Shown: positions 44,156 to 54,074 of the stretch, one piece after another
Position numbering within the stretch: the first letter of the stretch is position 1
How the letters are laid out: each line of letters opens with the position of its first letter
Source: an uncultured Draconibacterium sp.
GTDB lineage: Bacteria > Bacteroidota > Bacteroidia > Bacteroidales > Prolixibacteraceae
Length of the DNA: 64,000 nucleotides
Direction: 5' to 3'
Assembly: GCF_963675585.1 (NCBI RefSeq)
Contig: NZ_OY776414.1
Location: forward strand, 3,017,001 to 3,081,000
Made by a program: the position numbers and the translations under genes
Notes under the pieces: model-generated
The model's database searches: none
Seen by the model: the letters and a program-made list of their open reading frames with translations, nothing else
Told to the model about the DNA's origin: nothing

Positions 44156-45292
44156 CTACCAGAAATCGGGTTTTTCATTACTTCCATAATTCCTGCAATC
44201 GGCACAAAATGCACTTCGAGCATAAAAATAATTTACAAAATGATAGCCGCCCGGATCAGATACATAAAGACAGTCTTCGTAAAAATTAGCTGCAGGAACC
44301 GAATGATCGTACTTTTCAATAAAAATTCGTTTGCTTTTTGCATCAACGGCATTAAAATACCCCAGAGCCTGCCCTTCTCCGTCGGAGCTACTTATATTCC
44401 CGTAAACTGAACTTGGCACCTGATCGTACAACGAACCGGCACTTTCATTTATGTCTTTCAGCTTGTTCCAAAAGGTATACATTTCTTTACTAATGCTATA
44501 CTGACGTACCTTTATCGAATAGCGGAAAAATAAACGATCATCGTATTCACCAATCCGAAGTATCGTAAATTTACTTACGGTGCTTTCAGTTTGATTGGCA
44601 ACTGTTTTTACCAGAATATTTGACTGAGGACGTGACACCCAGCAATATTTTTTCTCGTCGGGAACTTTAACAGTTGTTTCGTAAGGCATTCCATAACCGT
44701 CGAGTGCCGTGATGGTATTGGGCATCATAACCTCAAAAGTTTCTACAAAATCCCACTGATAATAATTTGTATTGCCACTTGCATCATCGGAATTCACAAA
44801 AATATCGAGTGCCTTTTTTGTTATGGCTTCATTTTCTTCGAAAACGACTGTCTCGGCCTCTTCAAAATCCAAATCGCCAATCTCGGGTGATTGCTGCACT
44901 AAAACCGGCGACGATTCATAATTCACTCCGGCAGCATCAGTAATAAACAATTGATATGTAACTCCTATTTCTGCTTTGGCATTGTCATCGTTTGCTCTGT
45001 ATATTCCCGGTTCAGCTTCCCAAAGATCATAACGCTGGTTCCGGTCGTCGAGGATGTAAACACTGGCACCGGTTTCGCTTGTAAAATTTGGCATTGTATC
45101 GAGTGGCACCGACCTGCGTAATTCAACGTTAAACGATCCGGGCTCAGTTGTTATCAAACCATCGACAACAAGGATGGTCTGTGCATCTTCTTCGTTCAAT
45201 TTTGGTCGATAAGGATCAACACAGTTTTCTAATAATAAGCCTAACAAGAAGCAAAGAAGAAAAATTTGATATGTAAACTTTTTTACTTTCAT
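44156..45292 (-). CDS. DUF4249 domain-containing lipoprotein
   Basis: 378 residues with an N-terminal hydrophobic segment and a Cys at 24 (LLENC), a weak lipobox followed by VDPYRPKLNEEDAQTILVVDGLITTEPG, the DUF4249 signature. The Bacteroidota-restricted family is usually encoded directly after a TonB-dependent receptor, as here: its ATG overlaps the receptor's stop codon by one base (TAATG). Probably a surface substrate-binding partner, functionally analogous to SusD (inference). The substrate is unknown. Confidence 0.87.
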   Translation of the reverse strand: MKVKKFTYQIFLLCFLLGLLLENCVDPYRPKLNEEDAQTILVVDGLITTEPGSFNVELRRSVPLDTMPNFTSETGASVYILDDRNQRYDLWEAEPGIYRANDDNAKAEIGVTYQLFITDAAGVNYESSPVLVQQSPEIGDLDFEEAETVVFEENEAITKKALDIFVNSDDASGNTNYYQWDFVETFEVMMPNTITALDGYGMPYETTVKVPDEKKYCWVSRPQSNILVKTVANQTESTVSKFTILRIGEYDDRLFFRYSIKVRQYSISKEMYTFWNKLKDINESAGSLYDQVPSSVYGNISSSDGEGQALGYFNAVDAKSKRIFIEKYDHSVPAANFYEDCLYVSDPGGYHFVNYFYARSAFCADCRNYGSNEKPDFW

Positions 45293-48027
45293 TAGAATTT
45301 AAAATTATAAGAGATGGTTGGAATGGCGGTTGCAAATATCGATAACTGGTATCCGGCAAAGGTATCTCCCTCGCTTCTGAAGAATACAGAATACGCATTT
45401 TTACGGGCCGTAATGTTGTAAATGGCAAACGTAAGCGAACTGTCTATTTTTTTGTTTGCTTTCAAATTGCCTTCAAAGGTTACTGAAACATCCATTCTAA
45501 AATAATCAGGAATACGGTACTGATTGTATTTTGAATAGTGCAGAATTACCTGATCGCCCAATTGATATTTGGCCACAGGATAAGTTATCGGACGTCCTGT
45601 TGAATAATTGATTGTAGACGACAACAGCAGCTTTCGAGAGGCTTTTACATTTACCAGCATATTCAAATTATGTGGTTTATCGTAGTTTGCCGGAAAATAC
45701 TCACCATCGTTTACCTGCTCCGATTCATACGGTGAGTCGGACTTAATTAAAGTGCGTAAATAAGCATAACTTAGTACCCCGTTTATTCGTCCGGTATTCT
45801 TTTTTAACGCAAATTCAAGACCGTATGATTTTCCTAAACCATTTAATATTTCCGTTTCAATATGATCGTTCAGCAGTAAGCTTGCACCGGGTTTGTATTC
45901 TTTCAGGTTTTCAATTCGTTTGTAGAATCCCTCAAGCGATGTTTCCACATCATTATTCCCGAAACTCTTAAAAAATCCAAGCGACACTTGATGACCAAGT
46001 TGTGGCGGAATATACTCGTCGCTAAGTTTCCAGGTATCGGTTGGCGAAATTGCCGTTGAGTTGGTTAAAATATGAATGTATTGAACCGTGCGGTTGTAAC
46101 TAAACTTTAGCGAAGTAGAATGTCGTAGCATATAGTTTGCAGACAAACGGAATTCGGGATAAAAATAGCGGGCTTTAACAGAATTCTCACCTCTGATTGT
46201 ATCAACAATATTGTCAATATCCAAAGGTTCGTTTTCGGCATACACATAACGGTAGCCATCATCGAACGATAAAAATCCCGACAAACGAACACCGGCTTCC
46301 ATCGACAACCTGCTCGACACCGGGAATTCCAATCCCACAAAGCCACCATACTCCAAAGCCTTTTCGTCGTTACTCGAAAATGGTTGCAAATTGGCCCCCT
46401 CGGGAATTACCTTTTCTCCGGGATTAACGATGTAAGCATTTAACTGGGCACCAAAATTTAGTTTTAGCTCCTGGTTTATTTCAAATGTATTGCTGTTTTT
46501 AAATCCAGCATTTAAAACATCGTGAGTCATTGTATACGCCGACGCCGCATCCTTATCGCTCGAAATATTGTAGCCAAACATACTGTTGGTAAATAAAAAA
46601 TCGGACTGCCACTGGTCGTTGTATCTTAAATGATAATCGGCAGAAAGTATGGCATTTTTGTATTTGTACAATGTATCGCTGTGTAATTTGTACCGATCGT
46701 TACTGGTGTAGGCACTTAATTTCAATTGCGACTTATCGCTTAAATGCAGATTCACTTTTGCATGAATATCGCCAAAAGACACCGTACTATTGTACAAATC
46801 GGGTACGTTTATCATGTTCAGTACATAATCGGAATAGGTACTTCGGGCACTAAATGCAAATGTCGATTTCTTATAAATTGGACCATCAACTGCAATTTTT
46901 GCCGAGAGTGGGCTGATACCTCCATTTCCTCCAATTTCTTTTGTGCTGCCATCCTGCGTAATAATTTCGTACACCGACGAAATTCGGCCTCCAAACTGAG
47001 AAGGAATACTTCCTTTGTATAAAATGGCCTCTTTTACCATGTCGGAATTAACGGCTGAAAAGTTTCCAAAAAAGTGCGAAGGATAATACAAGGGTGCACC
47101 GTCCACCAAAATCAGGTTCTGATCGGTTTTTCCTCCTCGCACATTAAATCCCTGCGAACTTTCGCCAACGGTTTGAACACCCGGAATAAGCAGTGTGGTT
47201 TTCATTATATCGGGCTCACCCAAAAGTGCAGGAATTGACTTTATCATTTCTTCACTTATACGCTCCACTCCGGAACGTACATCACTCACTGTTTCTTTCT
47301 TATCTCCAAAAATTTCGATATCTCCAATTAAAGTAATTTTGGTTTCCAGTTCAACGTTCAAACTTCCATCGGAATAAATGTTGATTACCCTTTGTGTTGG
47401 TACGCGCCCCACGCTGCTAAATTGTAAGGTGTGGTTTCCTTTTTCAAGACGAAGTTCAAAGTTTCCTTTTTTATCGGTAGAAACACCTTTTGTGGTACCA
47501 GCAACAATTACGTTCCCGCTAACTATTGGCGATTTATCGTCGAAGGCCCGCAAATTTCCACGGAGTGTTACATATTTACTATTTGTTTGACCGGGTACAC
47601 CAATGTTTCGTATAATAAATTCCTGTTTGTGTAATTCGTCCAAATCTCTGTCGGCCAGTTCCGGAGTCTTATTTTCCTCCTCTAGAGGAACTGCAATATT
47701 GTAATCTTCGAGTACCGGCGTGCCCACATATACATAAATTTTGTTGTCAACACGTGTAAAATTGATTAGTAACTTCCTCCCTATTTCCTGCAAACAAACA
47801 TCTAAAAGTTCATTGCTAAACTGTGCATCAAACGTTCTTTCCGCTATTGATTTGCCAGAATAAAAGAAGGTAAAAGGATAGTTACGTTCCACTTCATTTA
47901 TAAAATCGCCTAAAGCAGTTTTCGAATAATTGCCTGTAATTTTAGGCAAATCGTTTTGGGCATGTACGGTTACCACAAGTAACAGAAAAACAAACAGTAA
48001 ACTTATATTTTTGATGGTCGACTTCAT
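45292..48027 (-). CDS. TonB-dependent outer membrane receptor with STN domain
   Basis: 911 residues: signal peptide (1-23), a secretin/TonB N-terminal (STN) domain (about 30-105, ISGNYS-like start, DVCLQEIGRKLLI), a carboxypeptidase-regulatory-like domain (about 155-235), plug (about 255-350, GGKTDQNLILVDGAPLYYPSH) and a beta-barrel ending in YNFKF. It imports a ligand through the outer membrane using TonB energy. STN domains normally signal to a FecR anti-sigma, yet no sigma/anti-sigma pair is adjacent. Four nt after the upstream gene and overlapping DUF4249. Confidence 0.9.
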   Translation of the reverse strand: MKSTIKNISLLFVFLLLVVTVHAQNDLPKITGNYSKTALGDFINEVERNYPFTFFYSGKSIAERTFDAQFSNELLDVCLQEIGRKLLINFTRVDNKIYVYVGTPVLEDYNIAVPLEEENKTPELADRDLDELHKQEFIIRNIGVPGQTNSKYVTLRGNLRAFDDKSPIVSGNVIVAGTTKGVSTDKKGNFELRLEKGNHTLQFSSVGRVPTQRVINIYSDGSLNVELETKITLIGDIEIFGDKKETVSDVRSGVERISEEMIKSIPALLGEPDIMKTTLLIPGVQTVGESSQGFNVRGGKTDQNLILVDGAPLYYPSHFFGNFSAVNSDMVKEAILYKGSIPSQFGGRISSVYEIITQDGSTKEIGGNGGISPLSAKIAVDGPIYKKSTFAFSARSTYSDYVLNMINVPDLYNSTVSFGDIHAKVNLHLSDKSQLKLSAYTSNDRYKLHSDTLYKYKNAILSADYHLRYNDQWQSDFLFTNSMFGYNISSDKDAASAYTMTHDVLNAGFKNSNTFEINQELKLNFGAQLNAYIVNPGEKVIPEGANLQPFSSNDEKALEYGGFVGLEFPVSSRLSMEAGVRLSGFLSFDDGYRYVYAENEPLDIDNIVDTIRGENSVKARYFYPEFRLSANYMLRHSTSLKFSYNRTVQYIHILTNSTAISPTDTWKLSDEYIPPQLGHQVSLGFFKSFGNNDVETSLEGFYKRIENLKEYKPGASLLLNDHIETEILNGLGKSYGLEFALKKNTGRINGVLSYAYLRTLIKSDSPYESEQVNDGEYFPANYDKPHNLNMLVNVKASRKLLLSSTINYSTGRPITYPVAKYQLGDQVILHYSKYNQYRIPDYFRMDVSVTFEGNLKANKKIDSSLTFAIYNITARKNAYSVFFRSEGDTFAGYQLSIFATAIPTISYNFKF

Positions 48028-48031
48028 TTAA

Positions 48032-48754
48032 CTAGTGTGCAGGGATAATTAATGAATCGGTAAACCGGATTACATCAGTAAATATTTCCGGATTTTTTCG
48101 ATCAAACTTTATGTGGTTCTTCCGCATGTACTTTTTAATCTCATTCTTTTCATTTTCAAAAAGAGCATAAAAGTCATTCCGGGTTTGGAGCTCATACAGT
48201 TTATCGTCTATTTTTAAAAACATTTGCGCCCGTTCCAGGTATTCGCCTGTATAATTACCACTCACTTTACTGTTTATGTATTTTTGATAACGAATAAAAT
48301 ACTCAAGTTTTCCTTCGAACGCTTTTGTGTATATAAATTTGGGCTCATCCTTTTTTAAGGATGAATATTCAAAAGCTATTTTATTTTTCGATACCGGATG
48401 ATAAAAAACGAATGAATTAAGAAACTGTTTGTTGAGTTTAAAAGTTAATGCTCTGTCGTTTTCTTTCATAAAAACAACAAGTTCATCCGTTTCGATATTG
48501 TATTTTACACTTACTCCATTGTACTGATTTCCGTTGTACGAAACATCAGCAATGTTCCAGCTATCGTTAATAAAGAAGGGGTGTCCTACATTTTTTTTAA
48601 TGTAGCTCCATTCTTCTCCGTTAATGATATCCGAAGATGGTGAATAAAGTGAAAGTGAATCAAAAGGTAGAAATTGTTCCTGTCCTGATGTGTGAATGGC
48701 GCTTGTCAATAAAGTGACTATAGCAATCAAAATATATTTGGCGTTATCGGTCAA
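48032..48754 (-). CDS. Exported protein of unknown function, first gene of a TonB-receptor operon
   Basis: 240 residues with an N-terminal hydrophobic signal (about 1-24, cleavage near TSGQ). The mature part is beta-rich with charged, Lys/Tyr-rich segments (GKLEYFIRYQKYINSKVSGNYTGEY) and a C-terminal KKYMRKNHIKFDRKN-PEIFTDVIRFTD stretch. No domain recognised. It precedes the STN-type receptor by 4 nt, so it is probably a periplasmic or surface accessory of that system. Confidence 0.7.
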   Translation of the reverse strand: MTDNAKYILIAIVTLLTSAIHTSGQEQFLPFDSLSLYSPSSDIINGEEWSYIKKNVGHPFFINDSWNIADVSYNGNQYNGVSVKYNIETDELVVFMKENDRALTFKLNKQFLNSFVFYHPVSKNKIAFEYSSLKKDEPKFIYTKAFEGKLEYFIRYQKYINSKVSGNYTGEYLERAQMFLKIDDKLYELQTRNDFYALFENEKNEIKKYMRKNHIKFDRKNPEIFTDVIRFTDSLIIPAH

Positions 48755-48807
48755 TGTGGTTTAAATTAAGAACAAATGTGGTCTACTGTGTACCTGGAAA
48801 TTTTGAA

Positions 48808-48839
48808 AAAAATAGGGAGTGAAAACACTCCCTATTTTT
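48808..48839 (-). terminator. Rho-independent terminator of susC1-susD1
   Basis: Perfect 14-bp stem AAAAATAGGGAGTG / CACTCCCTATTTTT with a 4-nt loop, 14 nt after the susD1 stop codon on the - strand; it separates this operon from the TonB-receptor operon. Confidence 0.92.
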
Positions 48840-48853
48840 AAGCTTATATAGGA

Positions 48854-50284
48854 TTAAAATTTATCCCAGAATAATTTAATATTCATTTCGTCACCACCCA
48901 TGGCAGCTACTGCAGCAGCATAACCTTCAGGGTTAAGTTCTTCCTCATCATAAGGATAAGGTAAACGAACAGGAATATCACCGTAAGTCATTCCTTCAGG
49001 AATATTCAGAACAGGGAAGTCTAACCTTCTCCATTCTGCCCATGCTTCAACACCCTGGTTGTACAATGCAATCCATTTCTGGGTTCCAATGCTTTCTTTC
49101 CAGTTTGCTGCATCATAAGGATTAGCTGCAAGGTATGCATCTACTTCTTCCTGAGTTCCATCCCAGTAAAGGATACTGGCTGTTACACCGGCGTTGTACC
49201 ACTCTTCAGCAGTTCCGCCAACACTCCAACCTCTTTGAGCAGCTTCTGCAAGCGTAAAAGCAACTTCAGGGAAACTTAACAAATCAGCTTCGAAAGTAGA
49301 AGACATAAAACGATCGGTAAAGTTTGAGAAATTGTTGTACGACTGAGCTCCGTTCAAGCCGTAAACTGCACCAATATATTCATCGTTATACATGGTAAAG
49401 TAATCGTTGATACGAGGATCGCCAAGCTCTTTCATTTTGTCAACAATAGTATTCGATGGTAACCAGTCCTTTCTGGCATCAACTGAGAAGTGGTTATAAA
49501 TTGTATTTACATGAGGAACTACTCCTACATAATAAAACAAAGCACCTTCGCCGGCTTCAAAAGCCATTCCGGCAGCTGATTCAACTGCTGATTTAGCAGC
49601 ACCTGCATCGGCGTCAGCCAAACGGATACCAATACGTACTTTTAAAGACGCAGCGAATTTTTTCCAGCTGGCAACATCACCACCGAAAAGAATATCAGCA
49701 CTTCCAAAACTTCCGTAAGATGCATCCATAGTAGTAATGGCTGCAGAAATTCTGGTTAATAAATCGCCATAGATAGCTGCAGCATCATCGTATTTGGGAG
49801 ACGAATTTTCAGATCCCATTAATGCTTCAGTATATGGTACATTACCAAAACCATCAACCAAACACTGGAAAGAATATACTTGAATTACTTCCATAATCGC
49901 TATTTTGTTCGCATTTTCTTTTGCTAACGAACCTGTAGCTTCAATGGCAGAAATAATAGTACTTGCTTCTTTCAAGTCCATAATTACATCCTTGTAGAAT
50001 GCTGAAGAATAACTATCCGAAATACCACGGTCCTGGAAATTGTAACGTGCTTCATCGAAATAAGTAGTTTCCTGCCAGTACTGAGCCAGTAACCTTGATG
50101 GGTTAGAGTTTACACTTGAACTATTCACGTGATTTGCAAAAGCAATTAGCGCATTTGTGTAAAGCGTATTCACTGGTACCTCCGTAGCGGCCTTCGGATC
50201 TTTATTATCCGGTAAATCGCATGATGTGATTGCAACTGTAAAAATCAGCATCAATGCTATTGATATATATTTTATATTTTTCAT
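48854..50284 (-). CDS. susD: SusD/RagB-family nutrient-binding outer membrane lipoprotein (SusD_2 type)
   Basis: 476 residues with lipobox TSC (C22) followed by DLPDNKDPKAATEVPVNTLYTNALI, the start of the SusD_2 subfamily. TPR-like helical body with YWQETTYFDEARYNF and a C-terminal region typical of glycan- or peptide-binding SusD lids. Sits on the cell surface over SusC1 as the ligand-capturing lid. Follows susC1 after 27 nt on the same transcript. The ligand cannot be inferred because no degradative enzymes are encoded beside it. Confidence 0.94.
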   Translation of the reverse strand: MKNIKYISIALMLIFTVAITSCDLPDNKDPKAATEVPVNTLYTNALIAFANHVNSSSVNSNPSRLLAQYWQETTYFDEARYNFQDRGISDSYSSAFYKDVIMDLKEASTIISAIEATGSLAKENANKIAIMEVIQVYSFQCLVDGFGNVPYTEALMGSENSSPKYDDAAAIYGDLLTRISAAITTMDASYGSFGSADILFGGDVASWKKFAASLKVRIGIRLADADAGAAKSAVESAAGMAFEAGEGALFYYVGVVPHVNTIYNHFSVDARKDWLPSNTIVDKMKELGDPRINDYFTMYNDEYIGAVYGLNGAQSYNNFSNFTDRFMSSTFEADLLSFPEVAFTLAEAAQRGWSVGGTAEEWYNAGVTASILYWDGTQEEVDAYLAANPYDAANWKESIGTQKWIALYNQGVEAWAEWRRLDFPVLNIPEGMTYGDIPVRLPYPYDEEELNPEGYAAAVAAMGGDEMNIKLFWDKF

Positions 50285-50311
50285 TGAATTACTTTTTTGA
50301 ATTAAACTTTA

Positions 50312-53300
50312 TTAAAAGCCAATTTTAACATTGAAACCAAATGTTCTTGCTGTAGGATATGCACCACTCTCAATACCTTGCTTGTTACCAGAACTTAAAC
50401 CTGATTCAGGATCGAAATGTTCTGTATTTTTACTAATAATCCATAAGTTTCTACCCACTGCTGACAATGTAAGATTCTGAATTGGAGTATTGTTAAACCA
50501 AGCTTTTGGTAAAGTATACGCCAACGATACTTCACGTAATTTCAAATACGAAGCATCGAATACGTAACGTGCAGTTGGAGAATTGTTGTAGTAGAAAGCG
50601 CGTCCCCAACGACCTGAGTTGATCAAAATATCGTTTGGAGTTCCGTCAGCTTTTACACCAGGAAGAATGGTACCACCCGAGTTTGCTGCTGCATCGCTTA
50701 ATGCAACACCACCACTAAAGTTAGAGCCCATATCGCCGTCAGTTGCCGATACAACGTTATCACGCATTGGATTTCCCAAAACATTGTCTAAAGCAGTTTC
50801 AGCAAACACCCCAGTTGCCTGACCGTATTTTGTATTAACTGAGTAGATATCACCACCATGCTGCATGTCAAGCAAAATGTTCAGCGTTAAACTTTTGTAC
50901 GAGATTTTGTTAATTAAACCTGCATTCCAGTCAGGATTTACGTTACCAATCATTTCATCTTCTTTATCAGAAATCATGTAGTAACCATTTTCGTTAACTG
51001 TTGGTTGTCCGTTTGTATAAACAAAGTCGGTACCACGAATTACACCTGCGGCTTGTCCAACTGTATTGTTAATGGTAACATCCCATGCCGAGGTAAGTAG
51101 TAAGTTAGTTACTCCTTCGTATAAGCTGATAACTTCGTTTTTATTTTTAAACCAGTTTAAAGTTACGTCCCAAGAGAAATCGCTTGTTTTAACAGGAACA
51201 ACATTAACACTTAGCTCAATACCTTTGTTCTGAATTTCACCAGAGTTAACATATCTGCTGGTATAACCCGATGAACGAGAAACCAAAACAGGCATAATCT
51301 GATCGAATGAATTTGATTTATAAACTGCAAGGTCAAAACCTAATCTGTCGTTAAATAAACGAGCTTCCAAACCTGCTTCAACTGATTTTGTTCTTTCAGG
51401 TTTTAAATCAGGATTTTGTAATGTACTGTTTACAGAGAACAATGCCAGGTCGCCCCAGTTTGTACCTTGTGAGTAAGTTGATGTAGTACTGTAAATAGGA
51501 GCATCGTTACCAACTTCAGCATAGTTTAATCTGAACTTAGCAAAGTTCATCCAGCTTAAGTCTTTCATTCCACCCAGTTCTGATAAAATTAAACTACCAG
51601 AAATTGAAGGATAGAAATAAGCATTATTACCTGAAGGAAGAGTTGAAGAAACATCGTAACGACCGGTTACGTCAACATAAATAAAGTTGTTGTAACCAAC
51701 AGAACCTTGTGCATAAGCACTGTTCATTCCTTTTTCGTATAAGTCCTCGCTGATTGACACAGGAGAAACAGAGTTACTAATTGTATATAAGTCAGGAACA
51801 ATTAAACCACCCACAGTAGAACCTGTAGTTGACTCAATGTAACTTTGTCTGAAGTTACCCCCAACAACACCGTTCAAAGAGAAAGCATCGATAGTTTTGT
51901 TGAATTTCAACATGATATCTGTGTTACGCTCCATGAAAGTACGTGTACGTTTTGTAAAATCTGAGGTTCCGTTACTACCAACTGCTACACGCTCGTTCTG
52001 AATCTGAGTGTAGTAATCCAATGAAGTACGACCTGTGAAAGTCATCCAGTCGGTAAGTTTGTAGTTTAATGCCATGTAACCATAAAAACGGTCACGACCA
52101 TCATCCTGGAAGTTTTTGTAACGCACCCAATATGGGTTATCGAAATAAATTGGAACCAATTCATCGTAGTATGCGTAGTTCCATGTTCTTTGTCTTCCGT
52201 CAGGAGAAATATAATCTTCTTTCAGTCTCTTGAAATCAACGTTTGTTTCAATCCACTGACCGAAAGATTGCATAACGTTACCTTCGTCATAACCTGTTCC
52301 GTAACGACCAACAGCATCAGTTTTTACATAAGTAAGACTTGCGTCAACCGAAAGTTTATCAGTAAAGTTATGAAGCGCAGAAAAAGTAATTGTATTTTTC
52401 TTGATTTCAGAATTTGGAAGAATACCTTGTTCGTTTACATTAGTATACGAAAGTCTGAAACTTCCTTTGTCGTGTGCACCTTCGAAAGATACGTTGTTTG
52501 ATGTTTTAACACCAGTTTCGAAGAAATAAGTATAATCGTTTTCAGGAGCTACCCAAGGTCTTTTCTCACCAAATTTTGGAGAGGTTGGATCTAAAGCATC
52601 CCAGTGAACAACCATTAAGTTCGGATCGAAAGCAGCACCCCACGAAGCATCTTCAGAAGTTGGAGTGATTAAATCATCTGTTCCGTCACCATCAATATCA
52701 GCATAGAAGAAATAGCCGGTTGGGTCTTCGTAGAAAGCACCATAACCTGCACCATATCTTTTCTGATGTTTTGGCATTGTTGATTTGTCGGCAGTAGAAA
52801 TCTGAACCTGAGAATTAATAGTAACACCTAAACCTTTTTTGTGTTTACCTTTTTTGGTTGTAACAAGAACAACACCGTTTGCAGCACGAGAACCATAAAG
52901 AGCTGATGCAGCAGCACCTTTCAATACAGTAATCGACTCAATGTCATCAGGGTTAATATCCATAGCAGCGTTACCATAGTCATATCCACCCCAACCAGAA
53001 GTCTGGTCGTTGGTGTTGGTGTTCGAGTTATCAATTGGCACACCGTCAACTACGAATAAAGCCTGGTTGTTACCAGTTAACGAGGTAGTACCACGAATAA
53101 GGATATTTGACGAACCACCCATGGTATTTGACTGACGGATATTAACACCGGCCACTTTACCTGAAAGTGAATTCACAAAGTTGGTTTCCTTAACTTCACT
53201 AACAGCGTCTCCGCTTAACTCAGTGTTGGCAAAACCCAGTGATTTCTTTTCACGTTGAATACCTAATGCCGTAACTACCACCTCATCCACAGTGATGTCA

Positions 53301-53596
53301 GCATTTTCCATTTCAACATTAATGCTTGATCTACCATCAATCTCAATTTCTTGAGTAGCCATACCAACAAATGAATACAACAAAGTTGTAGCATCTTCTG
53401 GAGCTTTTAATGTGTAGTTTCCATCAATGTCAGTTACGGTACCTAGCGTAGTACCTTTCACAGAAACCGAAACCCCGGGAATAGATGAACCATCCTCAGC
53501 AGAAGTAACCGTACCGGTTAATGTCTTCGTTTGAGCATTAGCTACCATATTACCCATGAAAAGGAGAATCGATAAAAAAATCGCAATTTTTTTCAT
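50312..53596 (-). CDS. susC: SusC/RagA-family TonB-linked outer membrane protein
   Basis: 1094 residues: signal peptide (1-22), carboxypeptidase-regulatory-like domain (about 25-110, LTGTVTSAEDGSSIPGVSVSVKG), TonB plug (about 115-230, with ALFVVDGVPIDN and AASALYGSRAANGVVLVTTKKG) and a 22-strand-type barrel ending in FNVKIGF. Forms the transport barrel for the oligomer captured by SusD1. It has its own leader (53597-53750) carrying a G-rich-loop hairpin, and upstream of that a second, orphan susC-type leader. Confidence 0.96.
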   Translation of the reverse strand: MKKIAIFLSILLFMGNMVANAQTKTLTGTVTSAEDGSSIPGVSVSVKGTTLGTVTDIDGNYTLKAPEDATTLLYSFVGMATQEIEIDGRSSINVEMENADITVDEVVVTALGIQREKKSLGFANTELSGDAVSEVKETNFVNSLSGKVAGVNIRQSNTMGGSSNILIRGTTSLTGNNQALFVVDGVPIDNSNTNTNDQTSGWGGYDYGNAAMDINPDDIESITVLKGAAASALYGSRAANGVVLVTTKKGKHKKGLGVTINSQVQISTADKSTMPKHQKRYGAGYGAFYEDPTGYFFYADIDGDGTDDLITPTSEDASWGAAFDPNLMVVHWDALDPTSPKFGEKRPWVAPENDYTYFFETGVKTSNNVSFEGAHDKGSFRLSYTNVNEQGILPNSEIKKNTITFSALHNFTDKLSVDASLTYVKTDAVGRYGTGYDEGNVMQSFGQWIETNVDFKRLKEDYISPDGRQRTWNYAYYDELVPIYFDNPYWVRYKNFQDDGRDRFYGYMALNYKLTDWMTFTGRTSLDYYTQIQNERVAVGSNGTSDFTKRTRTFMERNTDIMLKFNKTIDAFSLNGVVGGNFRQSYIESTTGSTVGGLIVPDLYTISNSVSPVSISEDLYEKGMNSAYAQGSVGYNNFIYVDVTGRYDVSSTLPSGNNAYFYPSISGSLILSELGGMKDLSWMNFAKFRLNYAEVGNDAPIYSTTSTYSQGTNWGDLALFSVNSTLQNPDLKPERTKSVEAGLEARLFNDRLGFDLAVYKSNSFDQIMPVLVSRSSGYTSRYVNSGEIQNKGIELSVNVVPVKTSDFSWDVTLNWFKNKNEVISLYEGVTNLLLTSAWDVTINNTVGQAAGVIRGTDFVYTNGQPTVNENGYYMISDKEDEMIGNVNPDWNAGLINKISYKSLTLNILLDMQHGGDIYSVNTKYGQATGVFAETALDNVLGNPMRDNVVSATDGDMGSNFSGGVALSDAAANSGGTILPGVKADGTPNDILINSGRWGRAFYYNNSPTARYVFDASYLKLREVSLAYTLPKAWFNNTPIQNLTLSAVGRNLWIISKNTEHFDPESGLSSGNKQGIESGAYPTARTFGFNVKIGF

Positions 53597-53668
53597 AGAA
53601 ATAATTTTAAGTTATTAATAAACAGCTATAAAAAATATATATAGTTTTTTGTTTAACAGACCCGAACC

Positions 53669-53684
53669 CTACTCCCCCAAGTAG
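53669..53684 (-). promoter_or_regulatory. Leader hairpin with TGGGGG loop upstream of susC1
   Basis: On the - strand CTACT-TGGGGG-AGTAG: 5-bp stem and 6-nt loop, ending 72 nt before the susC1 ATG. The same geometry with a different stem occurs at 54059-54074 and in looser form at 62370-62388. It lies downstream of the promoter-like block near 53721-53750. Confidence 0.5.
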
Positions 53685-53720
53685 TTATGTCCGGTTCATT
53701 TTTTCTCACATTCCCTTCAA

Positions 53721-53754
53721 TTCGCAAGTGTTAAAAAACCTTAATGATGACAAA
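53721..53754 (-). promoter_or_regulatory. Promoter-like block of susC1
   Basis: On the - strand TTTG-N17-TAACACTTG, with the GTTAA half at 53730-53734 about 134 nt before the ATG. The TAACrCTTG segment is shared with the orphan leader block at 54121-54150. It probably contains the -33/-7 region or an operator; the assignment is inference. Confidence 0.4.
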
Positions 53755-53852
53755 CTTACAAAAAGAATTGAATTATTAAAATTTTTGTCTTGCATGCATC
53801 CCATTTTGCTATCATTTTGACAACGATTCGTTTTAAAATTAAAATAAAGAAA

Positions 53853-53917
53853 GCCAGGAGGATTTAAAATTCTACGAAGGGTAATTGTGAGTAAATGTAG
53901 AGTGATTACCTCCTGGC
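53853..53917 (-). ncRNA. Repeated structured element, copy 1
   Basis: A perfect 9-bp outer stem GCCAGGAGG (53853-53861) / CCTCCTGGC (53909-53917) encloses a 47-nt loop that contains the 18-nt block AATTCTACGAAGGGTAAT, then Y-GTG-R-GTAA, also found in copy 2 (54679-54748). An inner helix TCTAC/GTAGA (53871-53875 / 53897-53901) is possible. The strand is uncertain; the - strand is favoured because both copies are followed there by CTTTCTTT-like tracts, as in a terminator. It sits 256 nt upstream of susC1 and 79 nt downstream of an orphan susC-like ATG. No known RNA family was recognised. Confidence 0.5.
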
Positions 53918-54058
53918 CATACTTTATAAAAAAATGTTTTTTGAATATTTTCAGATTACGAATAAATCTTAAAATAGATTCTACATCCCCCTTCATAGAA
54001 ACAGTTTTAATAAACAATTAAACAGCGTATAAAAATGTATTGACTCTAAATGAAACCT

Positions 54059-54074
54059 GGATTCCCCCAAATCC
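54059..54074 (-). promoter_or_regulatory. Leader hairpin with TGGGGG loop in the orphan susC-type leader
   Basis: On the - strand GGATT-TGGGGG-AATCC: same 5-bp stem and identical loop as the hairpin before susC1 but with four of five stem pairs changed, consistent with a selected RNA structure. It ends 62 nt before the orphan ATG. Confidence 0.5.

Noticed and set aside
53706-54017. A 103-codon reading frame on the - strand in the inter-PUL gap
   Set aside because: It starts at or just before the orphan susC-type ATG but runs through the structured element copy 1, has no signal peptide or domain, and its composition follows the AT-rich DNA. Translation of the first codons from 53996 cannot be excluded.
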